Below are positions 26,081 to 34,977 of a stretch of 64,000 nt of DNA, one piece after another. The stretch spans positions 62,001-126,000 of the forward strand of contig NZ_ATTQ01000018.1 of NCBI RefSeq assembly GCF_000419765.1, in the 5' to 3' direction. The position numbers and the translations under genes were made by a program. The notes beneath the pieces were generated by a model. That model was not told the DNA's origin. It made no database searches and was given only the letters and a program-made list of their open reading frames with translations. Origin of the DNA: Rhizobium mongolense USDA 1844. Lineage in GTDB: Bacteria; Pseudomonadota; Alphaproteobacteria; Rhizobiales; Rhizobiaceae. Numbering within the stretch: the stretch's first letter is position 1; the number at the start of each line of letters is the position of its first letter.

Positions 26081-27772
26081 TCAGGATTTGACCCGATCAT
26101 TATCGGGTCCCGTGTCAGCATGCTTGCGAATAAATTCATCAACCATGTCGGCCCCCAGAGGAGGGCTCAGGAAATAGCCTTGCAACCGGTCACATCCCTC
26201 CGCCTGCAGCCAGGCCGCCTGTTCGGCCGTCTCAACGCCTTCGGCAGTCACGCGCATGCCAAGCCCATGGGCCATCGCGATGACGAAGCGGACGATGGTC
26301 TGGCTCTTCTGATCATCAGGGAGGTCGTTGATAAAGTACTTGTCTATCTTGATGTTATCGAAGGGAAAGTTCTTCAGATAACTCAAAGAGGAATACTCGG
26401 TCCCGAAGTCATCGAGGGAAATTTGGATGCCAAGCACGTTGAGCGTGTTCAGGGTATCAAGATTGTTGATCGTGCGCTCCAGCAGCACCGTTTCGGTGAT
26501 CTCGAGCTCCAACCGCTCCGAGGGCAGTCCGACGACGTCGAGGGTTTGCGACACTCGGTCGGTCAGACCTGGGGTTAGAAATTCGGCGGGAGATAGGTTT
26601 ACCGCAAGAGTATAGTAGGCGGGCCAGGTCAAAGCCTGCCGGCACGCTTCCTCCAGTACCCATTGACCGATTTCGCTCATAAGGCCGTCTGATTCCGCCA
26701 TCGGGATAAAAGCGATCGGGGAGATCACTCCGAGGATTGGGTGGCGCCAGCGCAGCAGTGCTTCGAAGCCGGCTATCGCCAACGACCGATCGACCAGCGG
26801 CTGATATTCGATAAAGAATTCACGGTGTTGCAGCGCAACCCGAAGGCTCCGTCTCAATACCTCTCGCTGTTCCAGCACCTGCAGCATGCTCGGGTTAAAG
26901 GTCCGCGCGCGCCGGCGTCCGTCCTTCTTGGCGGCATAAAGGGCAACATCGGCAGCCTTCATCAACTGCTCGCTCTCATTGCCGTCGCGAGGTGCAATTG
27001 CAACGCCGATACTGGCACCGACAAACACGGTAATTCCGTCCACCGTGAAGGGCTTGCGAAATTCGCTGATCAGCGATTCTGCTAATCTTTCGGCTTCATC
27101 CGGCTGCTCCCGGGCGATCTGTATGACGGCGAACTCGTCGCCTGCAAGGCGGTAGGCGGTCTCGTCCTTACCCAGCGCCTTTCGAATCCTCTCGGCCGCA
27201 AGTTTTAGGACGATATCCCCGGCTCCATGGCCCAGCGTGTCATTGACGGGCTTGAAATCGTCCAGATCGATCTGCATCAGTGCAAGACCCGCCTTTGCAC
27301 GAACTGGGAGAACAGTTCCCAGTTTGTCGCTGAATTGGCGGCGATTGGGCAGGCCGGTCAAAACGTCATGGGTTGCCTGGTGAAGGAGTAACGCCCGGTC
27401 AAGCTCTTGCGCTTTTGCGGTCTCATCATTGTCAGCGCCGCCAAATTCGACGATCGCAAGGCCGGCCCTGGCCTGGAACAACAGCAGATTGCGCCGCTCG
27501 GATTCACTGGCCCCGAGGCGAATGGTCCGCGGTTTGCCGCTATTGACGACGAGCTGAACGAGGGCAGCGAGGTCGGGATTTGCCAGGTCGGGATACACAC
27601 CCCCCAAAGTTATGGGTGCCTCGTCAGAAAGGTCCAGGCGCTCCTTGAGTTTTTCAGACCAGTCGATAAGCCTGAGATCATGATCCCAGAGTGAAAACAG
27701 CCCCTCGGCGCGGCTTGCGGATTCGGACTTCTGCGGAGCCGGCTGAGGCCAATTCGCACGATTTTCCGGCAT
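26081..27772 (-). CDS. GGDEF-EAL bifunctional c-di-GMP protein with PAS-like sensor
   Basis: A 563-residue soluble protein. The N-terminal 120 residues look like a PAS-type sensor (LFSLWDHDLRLIDWSEKLKE). The GGDEF domain (about 135-295) carries AGDEF in place of GGDEF, a variant that can still be active, without an RxxD inhibitory site. The EAL domain (about 310-555) keeps EALLRW, LEITET, DDFGTEYSSL, KIDK and VTAEGVET, so phosphodiesterase activity is likely. It starts the operon: AGGAGGG lies 7 bases upstream of its ATG and the next gene begins 34 bases after its stop. That places c-di-GMP turnover under the same promoter as the switching module. Confidence 0.9.
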   Translation of the reverse strand: MPENRANWPQPAPQKSESASRAEGLFSLWDHDLRLIDWSEKLKERLDLSDEAPITLGGVYPDLANPDLAALVQLVVNSGKPRTIRLGASESERRNLLLFQARAGLAIVEFGGADNDETAKAQELDRALLLHQATHDVLTGLPNRRQFSDKLGTVLPVRAKAGLALMQIDLDDFKPVNDTLGHGAGDIVLKLAAERIRKALGKDETAYRLAGDEFAVIQIAREQPDEAERLAESLISEFRKPFTVDGITVFVGASIGVAIAPRDGNESEQLMKAADVALYAAKKDGRRRARTFNPSMLQVLEQREVLRRSLRVALQHREFFIEYQPLVDRSLAIAGFEALLRWRHPILGVISPIAFIPMAESDGLMSEIGQWVLEEACRQALTWPAYYTLAVNLSPAEFLTPGLTDRVSQTLDVVGLPSERLELEITETVLLERTINNLDTLNTLNVLGIQISLDDFGTEYSSLSYLKNFPFDNIKIDKYFINDLPDDQKSQTIVRFVIAMAHGLGMRVTAEGVETAEQAAWLQAEGCDRLQGYFLSPPLGADMVDEFIRKHADTGPDNDRVKS

Positions 27773-28284
27773 GGGGTCACCCTCCTAACCCGCCTCGCTT
27801 TACGTGGTCCGTTATCGATACATCCTGCCGAACCCACACCTGTTCCGTATCAGAACTAGAGCGAGCCTCGTTGTAGTCAACGCAGAGCTCTACCAGAACG
27901 CGCTATCGTGCGGCCGTGTGACGACCGGGTTTTCGATCGTATATGACAGAAAGCTTATCTAAATAATAACAAACCAACTTTCGACCGTAGCGGCGCGACG
28001 GGGCGGCGAAAATGCTGAGATCTTCGCGGTCCGTCCTGAGAATCAATCTCACCGGGCGGCGCGAAACAGCCGCGTCGCACCATGAGAAGACGCGAGTGGG
28101 CGTTTATCGAGCTTGCTGCGTCATTGCGGCCGGTTGACTGTCGCAAGGCTGCTCGATTTTAACGTTTGATTAACCGTATCCGCCGTTTATTCCTCGTTAA
28201 CGGCCGGTCGGTCGTTGATTCGAACATCCATTGCACGAAGTGCCGGTGGATATCTGGAAAGACGATTTTGCGGCGGCACCCAAA
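27773..28284. other. Intergenic region, 512 bases
   Basis: Divergent control region between the GGDEF-EAL operon and the cellulose operon. No gene supported. It contains the CtrA-type box at 28159-28174 and an extra TTAAC half-site at 28197-28201. An AT-rich stretch at 27955-27975 may hold a promoter. Confidence 0.55.
28159..28174 (+). promoter_or_regulatory. CtrA-type box upstream of the cellulose operon
   Basis: TTAA-CGTTTGA-TTAAC matches the full CtrA consensus TTAA-N7-TTAAC without mismatch, 110 bases before the chosen bcsN start. A half-site TTAAC follows at 28197. In alphaproteobacteria CtrA couples gene expression to the cell cycle. Binding here is inferred. Confidence 0.7.
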
Positions 28285-29250
28285 ATGCGCTTGCTGGGGT
28301 TGATATCGGTGGTCACGGCGGCCTTGTTGGCCGGCTGTGCGTCGACGAGCAGCAGCATCAGGCAGCCCTCGGCGCCCGAGACGGTGGCCAGCGAAAAGGC
28401 GCTCATTCTTCCGCCCCCCGGTGGCCCGGCCATCGTGAGCGTCGTCGAAACCAGGCGCGGCAACGGCGTGGAGCAGATGCTTTCGCTCTATACGTCCTCT
28501 GCCGTGCCGGGGCAGAATTTCCTGAAAGTGCAATTCTATGGGGCAAGTGGTTCCAATCCGGGAGCGGGAGGCGCGCCCTACAAGATGATCAGCGAGAGGG
28601 GGATTTCGCGCGAAGCATTCGCGGCGGCGCCGGGCGTTGCGATGGCGAGGAACAACACCTTCCTGCAAAACAGCTATGGGCCGTTCGCCTATGCCTCGGG
28701 TCGCAGCCGCGCCGGCGATACCTGCCTTTATGGCTGGCAGCAGATCCGATCGAGCCAGGCGGCACATACGCAAGTGCGCAATTTCGGGATGATCCAGGTG
28801 CGGCTTCGCCTTTGCGACTCGCGCGCCAGCGAGCGTCAGCTCTTAAGCGTCATGTATGGCTATACGGTCACCGGCACGCTCAATGGCGAGATATGGAATC
28901 CTTACGGCGAGGTAAAAGGCGCCGATGAGGTTCTCGGCCGCGCCGGCAGCCCTGTTTACCCGGACGACGGTGGCCACCGCGCTGGCGCCATTGAAATCGG
29001 CTACGAACCGGCCCCGGCCGCCCTCCGCCGTCAGCCACGTCAAGTCAAGGCGCCGGTAACAGCGCCCATGCCGGCGCCGATCGGGGTGCGTGTACCGCTG
29101 CCGGACCCCGCTTTCGAAACGCCAGGGGCCAATACCCAGCCGATGCCGGCGCGGGGCCCCGTTCAACAAGCGGCGAAGGCAGGTGGCATCACCGTGCCTT
29201 CCCCCGACTGCATAGGCGATGCGGCCATGACGGCCGCGTGCCGAAGATAG
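28285..29250 (+). CDS. bcsN: Cellulose biosynthesis lipoprotein BcsN
   Basis: A 321-residue lipoprotein at the head of the cellulose operon. The signal peptide ends in the lipobox LLAGC with the acylated cysteine at residue 18. The mature part has a conserved globular domain to about residue 230 and a Pro-rich tail. BcsN is a feature of rhizobial cellulose operons and is thought to help export or anchor the polymer; its mechanism is unknown. No strong ribosome site precedes the ATG at 28285; an upstream TTG at 28231 is possible, but the lipobox spacing favours the ATG. Confidence 0.85.
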   Translation: MRLLGLISVVTAALLAGCASTSSSIRQPSAPETVASEKALILPPPGGPAIVSVVETRRGNGVEQMLSLYTSSAVPGQNFLKVQFYGASGSNPGAGGAPYKMISERGISREAFAAAPGVAMARNNTFLQNSYGPFAYASGRSRAGDTCLYGWQQIRSSQAAHTQVRNFGMIQVRLRLCDSRASERQLLSVMYGYTVTGTLNGEIWNPYGEVKGADEVLGRAGSPVYPDDGGHRAGAIEIGYEPAPAALRRQPRQVKAPVTAPMPAPIGVRVPLPDPAFETPGANTQPMPARGPVQQAAKAGGITVPSPDCIGDAAMTAACRR

Positions 29251-29303
29251 GAAACGCATAGCCCGGCGCCGCAATGCCCGGCCGTGCTTTTGAAGGGACG
29301 TCG

Positions 29304-31493
29304 ATGCATAAGGCTCGAAGCATCTTCACCTGGGCGATCGTCTCGCTCTGCGTCTTCGTATTGATCACCTTGCCGGTGAACCTGCAGACTCAGCTTATTG
29401 CCAGTATCACCGTCGTCACGATCATGGCGATGATCAAGATCCTGAAGGGGGAGGGCACATGGCGCCTGATCGCGCTTGCCTTCGGCACTGCCGTCGTTCT
29501 GCGTTATGCCTATTGGCGCACGACGAGTACGCTGCCGCCCGTCAATCAGCTTGAAAATTTCATTCCCGGGCTGCTGCTCTATCTCGCCGAAATGTACAGT
29601 ATCGCCATGCTGGCGCTCAGCCTCTTCATCGTCGCGACCCCACTTCCGCCGCGCCGGTCGCGCCCTGTCAAGGAAGAGCGGTTTCCGCATGTCGATGTCT
29701 TCGTGCCCACCTATAACGAAGACGCCCATCTCCTCGGCAATACGCTCGCCGCCGCAAAAGCAATGGATTATCCGGCCGATAAACTGCATGTCTGGCTGCT
29801 GGATGATGGCGGCACGCTGCAAAAACGCAATTCCAACAAGCTGCTCGAAGCCCAGGCTGCCATTGCGCGGCACAATGAACTGAGGCAGCTCTGTGAGGCA
29901 CTCAGCGTCAATTACCTGACGCGCGAGCGCAATGAACATGCCAAGGCGGGCAATCTCAACAATGGCATGCAGCATTCGACGGGCGAGCTCATCGCCGTCT
30001 TCGACGCTGACCACGCGCCCGCCCGGGACTTCCTGCGCGAGACGGTCGGCTATTTCGACGACGACCCGAAGCTCTTCCTCGTGCAAACGCCGCACTTCTT
30101 CATCAATCCAGATCCGCTGGAGCGCAATTTGCGCACTTTCGACAGGATGCCGAGCGAAAATGAGATGTTTTACGGCATCATCCAGCGGGGCCTCGACAAA
30201 TGGAACGCTGCCTTCTTCTGTGGCTCGGCCGCAGTTCTCAGCCGTCGCGCGCTGCAATCCACCAATGGCTTTAGCGGCATCAGCATCACTGAAGACTGTG
30301 AGACCGCATTGGCGTTGCATGGCGCAGGCTGGAATAGCATTTATGTCGACAAGCCGCTGATCGCCGGTCTGCAGCCTGCCACCTTCGCAAGTTTCATCGG
30401 CCAACGCAGCCGCTGGGCGCAAGGCATGATGCAGATCCTGCGCTTTCGGTTTCCGCTCTTAAAGCGCGGCCTGTCGATTCCCCAGCGCCTTTGTTACATG
30501 TCCTCGACGCTGTTCTGGCTCTTCCCGTTCCCGCGTACGATCTTCCTGTTCGCGCCGCTCTTTTATCTGTTCTTCGACCTTGAAATATTCACAGCCTCCG
30601 GCGGCGAGTTTCTGGCCTATACGCTTGCCTATATGCTCGTGAACTTGATGATGCAGAACTATCTTTATGGTTCGTTCCGCTGGCCCTGGATATCGGAACT
30701 TTACGAGTATGTGCAGACAGTCCACCTTTTACCTGCCGTCATTTCCGTCATGATCAATCCACGAAAACCAACCTTCAAGGTCACGGCAAAGGACGAATCG
30801 ATTTCGGTCAGCCGCCTTTCGGAAATCAGCAGGCCCTTTTTCGTTATTTTTGCCGTGCAGATCATTGCGCTCGCCATTACGATCTATCGCATCTATGCCG
30901 AGCCCTACAAGGCGGATGTGACGCTCGTTGTCGGCGGGTGGAACCTTTTCAATCTCATCATGGCAGGCTGCGCGCTTGGCGTGGTTTCCGAGCGCGGCGA
31001 GCGTGCCGCTTCGCGGCGTGTGCGCGTCAATCGGCGCTGCGAATTCGGCGTCAACGGCAAATGGCATACCGCCTCGATCGAGGACGTCTCGGTTCACGGA
31101 GCACGTCTCCATGTCTTCAACAAGCAACTCGACCCGATGACGATCGGCGCCGAAGGCGAAATCCGCTTCCGCCCTTACAGCGGTGCTGACCTCGAAACTT
31201 TGCCGCTCATCGTTCGCAACATGGAGCAGGACGGCGATATCATGGCTGTCGGCTGCCAGTATATCCCGAAGAGCGCGCTTGATCATCGCCTGATCGCCGA
31301 TTTGATCTTTGCCAATTCCGACCAATGGGCGCAGTTTCAGGAATCGCGCCGCCGCAATCCGGGCCTCATCCGCGGAACCATCTGGTTCCTTGGTCTATCG
31401 CTCTATCAGACAAGCCGCGGGCTCATTTATTTCTTCCGCAGCATGCGGCCGGAGCGCGAAGCGCAGCAGCAGATGGCAAAGGCGAACGGCTGA
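29304..31493 (+). CDS. bcsA: Cellulose synthase catalytic subunit BcsA (UDP-forming)
   Basis: A 729-residue inner-membrane processive GT2 enzyme that polymerises UDP-glucose into beta-1,4-glucan and threads it through its own channel. The substrate aspartates are in LDDGG and FDADHAPA, the base in TEDCETA, and the acceptor motif is QRSRWAQGM. Hydrophobic helices lie before and after the glycosyltransferase domain. A C-terminal PilZ domain retains RRVRVNRR and EDVSVHGARL, the RxxxR and DxSxxG c-di-GMP contacts, so activation by c-di-GMP is expected. GAAGGGA precedes the chosen ATG. Its stop overlaps the bcsB start by one base. Confidence 0.97.
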   Translation: MHKARSIFTWAIVSLCVFVLITLPVNLQTQLIASITVVTIMAMIKILKGEGTWRLIALAFGTAVVLRYAYWRTTSTLPPVNQLENFIPGLLLYLAEMYSIAMLALSLFIVATPLPPRRSRPVKEERFPHVDVFVPTYNEDAHLLGNTLAAAKAMDYPADKLHVWLLDDGGTLQKRNSNKLLEAQAAIARHNELRQLCEALSVNYLTRERNEHAKAGNLNNGMQHSTGELIAVFDADHAPARDFLRETVGYFDDDPKLFLVQTPHFFINPDPLERNLRTFDRMPSENEMFYGIIQRGLDKWNAAFFCGSAAVLSRRALQSTNGFSGISITEDCETALALHGAGWNSIYVDKPLIAGLQPATFASFIGQRSRWAQGMMQILRFRFPLLKRGLSIPQRLCYMSSTLFWLFPFPRTIFLFAPLFYLFFDLEIFTASGGEFLAYTLAYMLVNLMMQNYLYGSFRWPWISELYEYVQTVHLLPAVISVMINPRKPTFKVTAKDESISVSRLSEISRPFFVIFAVQIIALAITIYRIYAEPYKADVTLVVGGWNLFNLIMAGCALGVVSERGERAASRRVRVNRRCEFGVNGKWHTASIEDVSVHGARLHVFNKQLDPMTIGAEGEIRFRPYSGADLETLPLIVRNMEQDGDIMAVGCQYIPKSALDHRLIADLIFANSDQWAQFQESRRRNPGLIRGTIWFLGLSLYQTSRGLIYFFRSMRPEREAQQQMAKANG

Positions 31494-33934
31494 TGAGGAC
31501 GGGTCTTGCCGCTGCACTGTTTCTCATCAGCACCTCGGCGCTCACTTGGGCTCAGACTGCACTGGCGCCTGCGCCCTTTGACATGTCGCCTGAGCGCCCG
31601 GCCGGTCTTCATCCCATGGTGCCGCGCCTGACGTTGCCTGATCCAACCGTGACACCGCCTGTTACGGTTCCAGCCGCACCGTCCGTCCCTGCCGCTCCGC
31701 CGAAACCTTCCCCATCATTTCCCGGCACTGCAAATTCCGCTCGGCCGCAAGCCGTCCAGCCTGCCGGCACCCCGGCGGAGACGGCCGGCGGCATGCGCCG
31801 CTACGTCGTTCCCTTCGACAGATTCGGTCTGGAGGGCGAATACGACCGAAAGTCGTGGAGCGTCTACCTCACTCCAGAACAGGCAGCCGCGCCGGCAAAA
31901 TTCAATTTCGCCTACCAGAATTCCATCGTCGTTGCGCCGGAAGCCTCGCAGATCACCGTGCTCATCAACAACCGTCCGATCGGTCAAAAGCAGATCGGCT
32001 CACCCGACACACCCTCCCAAGTCAGCTTCGATGTTCCGCGTGGTCTGTTACAGCCCGGCGCAAACCTTTTGACCTTCGAGGCAAGCCAGCGCCACCGCAC
32101 GGATTGTACGATCCAGTCGACTTATGAGCTCTGGTCCAATATCGATCCTGCGCAGACCCATCTGAGCTTCGAAGGGCAAGAAGCCGCAAAGTTGTCAAGC
32201 ACGGATGCCATCCGTGCGGTCGGCGTCGACGGGTCCGGCAGAACGGAATTCGACCTTCTCGTTCCAGCCCTTGAGCAGCCTGGCACGACGAAGCCGCTGC
32301 TTCGCCTCGCACAGGGGCTCTCCGTGCTGAGTGGTATGCCGAACCAATCCATCTCCTTCAGCGTCGACAGGCTGCCGGCAGCCGGTCCCGGCAGGCTTAC
32401 CGTTCTCGTCGGCACGACTTCCGAGCTGCAGCCCTATTTTCCAGACCTGCCACCGGCGGCGCACTCCGCAGCTCTTTCGACATTCGTCCCCGATCCGCGC
32501 ACTGGCTCGCCCGTGCTTCTGATCAGTGGCCCTTCGTGGCAGGCAATCGCCTCGGCTATCGATACCATCGTCTCCCCAACTGATCGTGCCCCGGGCATCA
32601 GGCGCGATGCGCTGACCACCGAGCGCTGGAGCGCGCCAAACGCACCGTTGATACTTAAGGATACGCGGCTCACATTTGCCGATCTGGGCGTAAAGACGAC
32701 AGAGTTTTCCGGTCGGCGTTTTCGGACGAACTTCAATGTCGCGGTTCCTTCCGACTTCTATGCGAATGCCTATGGAGAAGCGACGGTTCTGCTGGACGCG
32801 GCCTATACCGGCAGCGTCCTTCCCGGCAGCCATATCGACATCTATGTCAACGGCAATATCGCCTCGACGATGCCGATTACCGGAACCGGCGGCGGCATCC
32901 TCCGTCATCTGCCGATCCGCGTGGCCATGCGCCACTTCAAGCCGGGCCTCAATTCCCTCAGTCTTGAAGCAATCCTCATGACGAGCGATGACAACATATG
33001 TGTACCCGGTGCGACCGCCTCGACCACGTCGCGCTTTGCCTTGTTCGATACGACTGAGTTCCGCATGCCGGATTTCGCCCGCGTCGGGCAGCGTCCCAAT
33101 CTTGCCGCCATGGCCGGTACCGCCTACCCCTATGGACGGCTTGCCGGTCCGATGCCGCTCTTCATAGACCGCATCGACGCCGACACGCTTTCTGCCGCGG
33201 CCACGCTGCTTGGCCAGATGGCGGTTGTTTCCGGTCGCCCCATGAACATAGAGCCGACGGCTTCGCCAGGCACGATCGGTGATCAGGAGGCCGTGTTCAT
33301 CGGTTCCATCTCGCAATTGCCGGCGGCGGTCTTGTCCCAACTGAATATCTCCACGGCAAGCCAGGCCACTTGGCGCCCGGTACCGGATACGCAGGTGGTC
33401 CAGCCGGACACCAATTCCGCTTTCGACCAATGGCGCTCGAAGGTGAGCAGCGGCGCATGGCGCGGTCAGGTCACGGCGTTCCAGGAGTGGCTGCGCGAGA
33501 ACTTCGACATCTCGCTGAGTTCGCTGCAATTTGTACCGAGAGCAGAAGCCGTTTTCACGCCGTCCAATGTGGCGAGCCTGATGATTGCGCAAGGCGCCAG
33601 CCCGACCGGCGCCGGGGCCTGGACAGTCGTAACCGCCCCCTCGGCAAAGGACCTGCGCGAGGGTATCGATGCTGTGACGGAGCAGCGCAACTGGCCGCAG
33701 ATTTCCGGACACATTACCACCTATTCCGGCAAGACCGGTGAGATCGAAACCGTACCGGTCTCGCGTTTCGACTTCGTGCCATCACAGCCTTGGTCGCTTG
33801 CGAACTTTAGGCTGATCGCCGCAAACTGGCTCTCCACCAATATCCTCTCCTATGCCTTTCTGCTCGTCGTTCTTTCGATTCTCCTCGGCATGGCGACCTC
33901 GGGCATGCTGAGCAGACTGGGCAGGGGCAAATGA
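31493..33934 (+). CDS. bcsB: Cellulose synthase periplasmic subunit BcsB
   Basis: An 813-residue periplasmic partner of BcsA. A signal peptide (about residues 1-21) is followed by a Pro-rich linker, then the repeated carbohydrate-binding and flavodoxin-like modules typical of BcsB (SIVVAPEASQITVLINN; FDVPRGLLQPGANLLTFEA; second copy with VLPGSHIDIYVNGN). A C-terminal membrane helix (ILSYAFLLVVLSILLGMAT) anchors it against BcsA. It guides the nascent glucan across the periplasm. TGATG overlap with bcsA fixes the start and ATGA overlap joins it to bcsZ. Confidence 0.95.
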   Translation: MRTGLAAALFLISTSALTWAQTALAPAPFDMSPERPAGLHPMVPRLTLPDPTVTPPVTVPAAPSVPAAPPKPSPSFPGTANSARPQAVQPAGTPAETAGGMRRYVVPFDRFGLEGEYDRKSWSVYLTPEQAAAPAKFNFAYQNSIVVAPEASQITVLINNRPIGQKQIGSPDTPSQVSFDVPRGLLQPGANLLTFEASQRHRTDCTIQSTYELWSNIDPAQTHLSFEGQEAAKLSSTDAIRAVGVDGSGRTEFDLLVPALEQPGTTKPLLRLAQGLSVLSGMPNQSISFSVDRLPAAGPGRLTVLVGTTSELQPYFPDLPPAAHSAALSTFVPDPRTGSPVLLISGPSWQAIASAIDTIVSPTDRAPGIRRDALTTERWSAPNAPLILKDTRLTFADLGVKTTEFSGRRFRTNFNVAVPSDFYANAYGEATVLLDAAYTGSVLPGSHIDIYVNGNIASTMPITGTGGGILRHLPIRVAMRHFKPGLNSLSLEAILMTSDDNICVPGATASTTSRFALFDTTEFRMPDFARVGQRPNLAAMAGTAYPYGRLAGPMPLFIDRIDADTLSAAATLLGQMAVVSGRPMNIEPTASPGTIGDQEAVFIGSISQLPAAVLSQLNISTASQATWRPVPDTQVVQPDTNSAFDQWRSKVSSGAWRGQVTAFQEWLRENFDISLSSLQFVPRAEAVFTPSNVASLMIAQGASPTGAGAWTVVTAPSAKDLREGIDAVTEQRNWPQISGHITTYSGKTGEIETVPVSRFDFVPSQPWSLANFRLIAANWLSTNILSYAFLLVVLSILLGMATSGMLSRLGRGK

Positions 33935-34977
33935 AGAGGATCGTGGCAACGGTGCTGGCTTGTGCACTCGCTTTTGCGATGGCTGTCGAACCCCTTCAGG
34001 CCCAACAGGTGCTCGTCGATCCAAAGGCGTGGGCTGCCTACAAGGTGCAGTTTCTCGATCCGAGCGGCCGTGTCATCGACAACGGCAACGGCAACATCAG
34101 CCACAGCGAGGGCCAGGGTTACGGTCTGTTGCTTGCCTACCTCGCCAACAGCCCCGCCGATTTCGAGCAGATATGGTATTTCACCCGGACGGAACTCCTG
34201 CTGCGCGATGATGGACTTGCTGTATGGAAATGGGATCCTTTGGCCAAACCGCATGTGACGGACACCAACAACGCCTCGGACGGCGACATGCTGATTGCCT
34301 ATGCGCTTGCGCTCGCTGGCACCTCCTGGAACAGGAGCGATTATATTGAGGCCGCTGCCAGAATGGCCCAAGCGCTCCTTTCCGAAGCAGTGGTGGAGGC
34401 CGGTGGCCGTACGCTGCTCTTGCCCGGCGTCGAAGGTTTTACACCACCCGGCCGGAGAGATGGGCCGGTGGTCAACCCCTCCTACTGGATCTTCGAGGCG
34501 ATCCCGGTGATGGCGCTGCTTGCGCCGTCAGACCGGTGGCAGAAGCTGTCCGATGACGGCCTTGCACTCGTGAAATCCCTGCAATTCGGCCCGCGCAAAC
34601 TGCCTGCTGAATGGGTAAGCCTTGCCCGCCGGCCGGCACCAGCCGAAGGTTTTGATGCGGAATTCGCCTACAACGCTGTTCGTATCCCGCTTTATCTCGC
34701 AAGGGCAGGGATTACCGACAAGGCCCTGCTTTCCAGGCTGCAAGATGGAATGACCGCAGATGGTGCTCCGGCGACAATCGATCTTGCCACGGGTAGCGTG
34801 AAGACGGTGCTTGCTGACCCAGGTTATCGAATTGTTAACGATGTTGTGGCCTGTGTGCTCAACGGCAAGAAATTGCCCCCGACGGCCCGGCAGTTTTTGC
34901 CTGCGCTCTATTATCCGTCCACGCTCCAGTTGCTCGGGCTGGCCCTTGTCGTGAAGAAACATCCGGAGTGTCTGTGA
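33931..34977 (+). CDS. bcsZ: Endo-1,4-beta-glucanase BcsZ/CelC (GH8)
   Basis: A 348-residue secreted glycoside hydrolase family 8 cellulase required for or modulating cellulose assembly. A signal peptide ends near VEPLQAQ (about residue 25). The general acid Glu60 lies in ISHSEGQGYG and the second catalytic residue Asp117 in NASDGDM, both intact. In rhizobia this gene is called celC and can trim cellulose during root attachment. It overlaps bcsB by 4 bases and the following gene by 4 bases, so it is firmly part of the operon. Confidence 0.95.
   Translation: MKRIVATVLACALAFAMAVEPLQAQQVLVDPKAWAAYKVQFLDPSGRVIDNGNGNISHSEGQGYGLLLAYLANSPADFEQIWYFTRTELLLRDDGLAVWKWDPLAKPHVTDTNNASDGDMLIAYALALAGTSWNRSDYIEAAARMAQALLSEAVVEAGGRTLLLPGVEGFTPPGRRDGPVVNPSYWIFEAIPVMALLAPSDRWQKLSDDGLALVKSLQFGPRKLPAEWVSLARRPAPAEGFDAEFAYNAVRIPLYLARAGITDKALLSRLQDGMTADGAPATIDLATGSVKTVLADPGYRIVNDVVACVLNGKKLPPTARQFLPALYYPSTLQLLGLALVVKKHPECL

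Noticed and set aside
29163..30422. 419-codon minus-strand frame opposite bcsA
   Set aside because: Antisense shadow; bcsA motifs on the plus strand are unambiguous.
32195..33712. 505-codon minus-strand frame opposite bcsB
   Set aside because: Low-complexity Arg-rich shadow product with no family resemblance.
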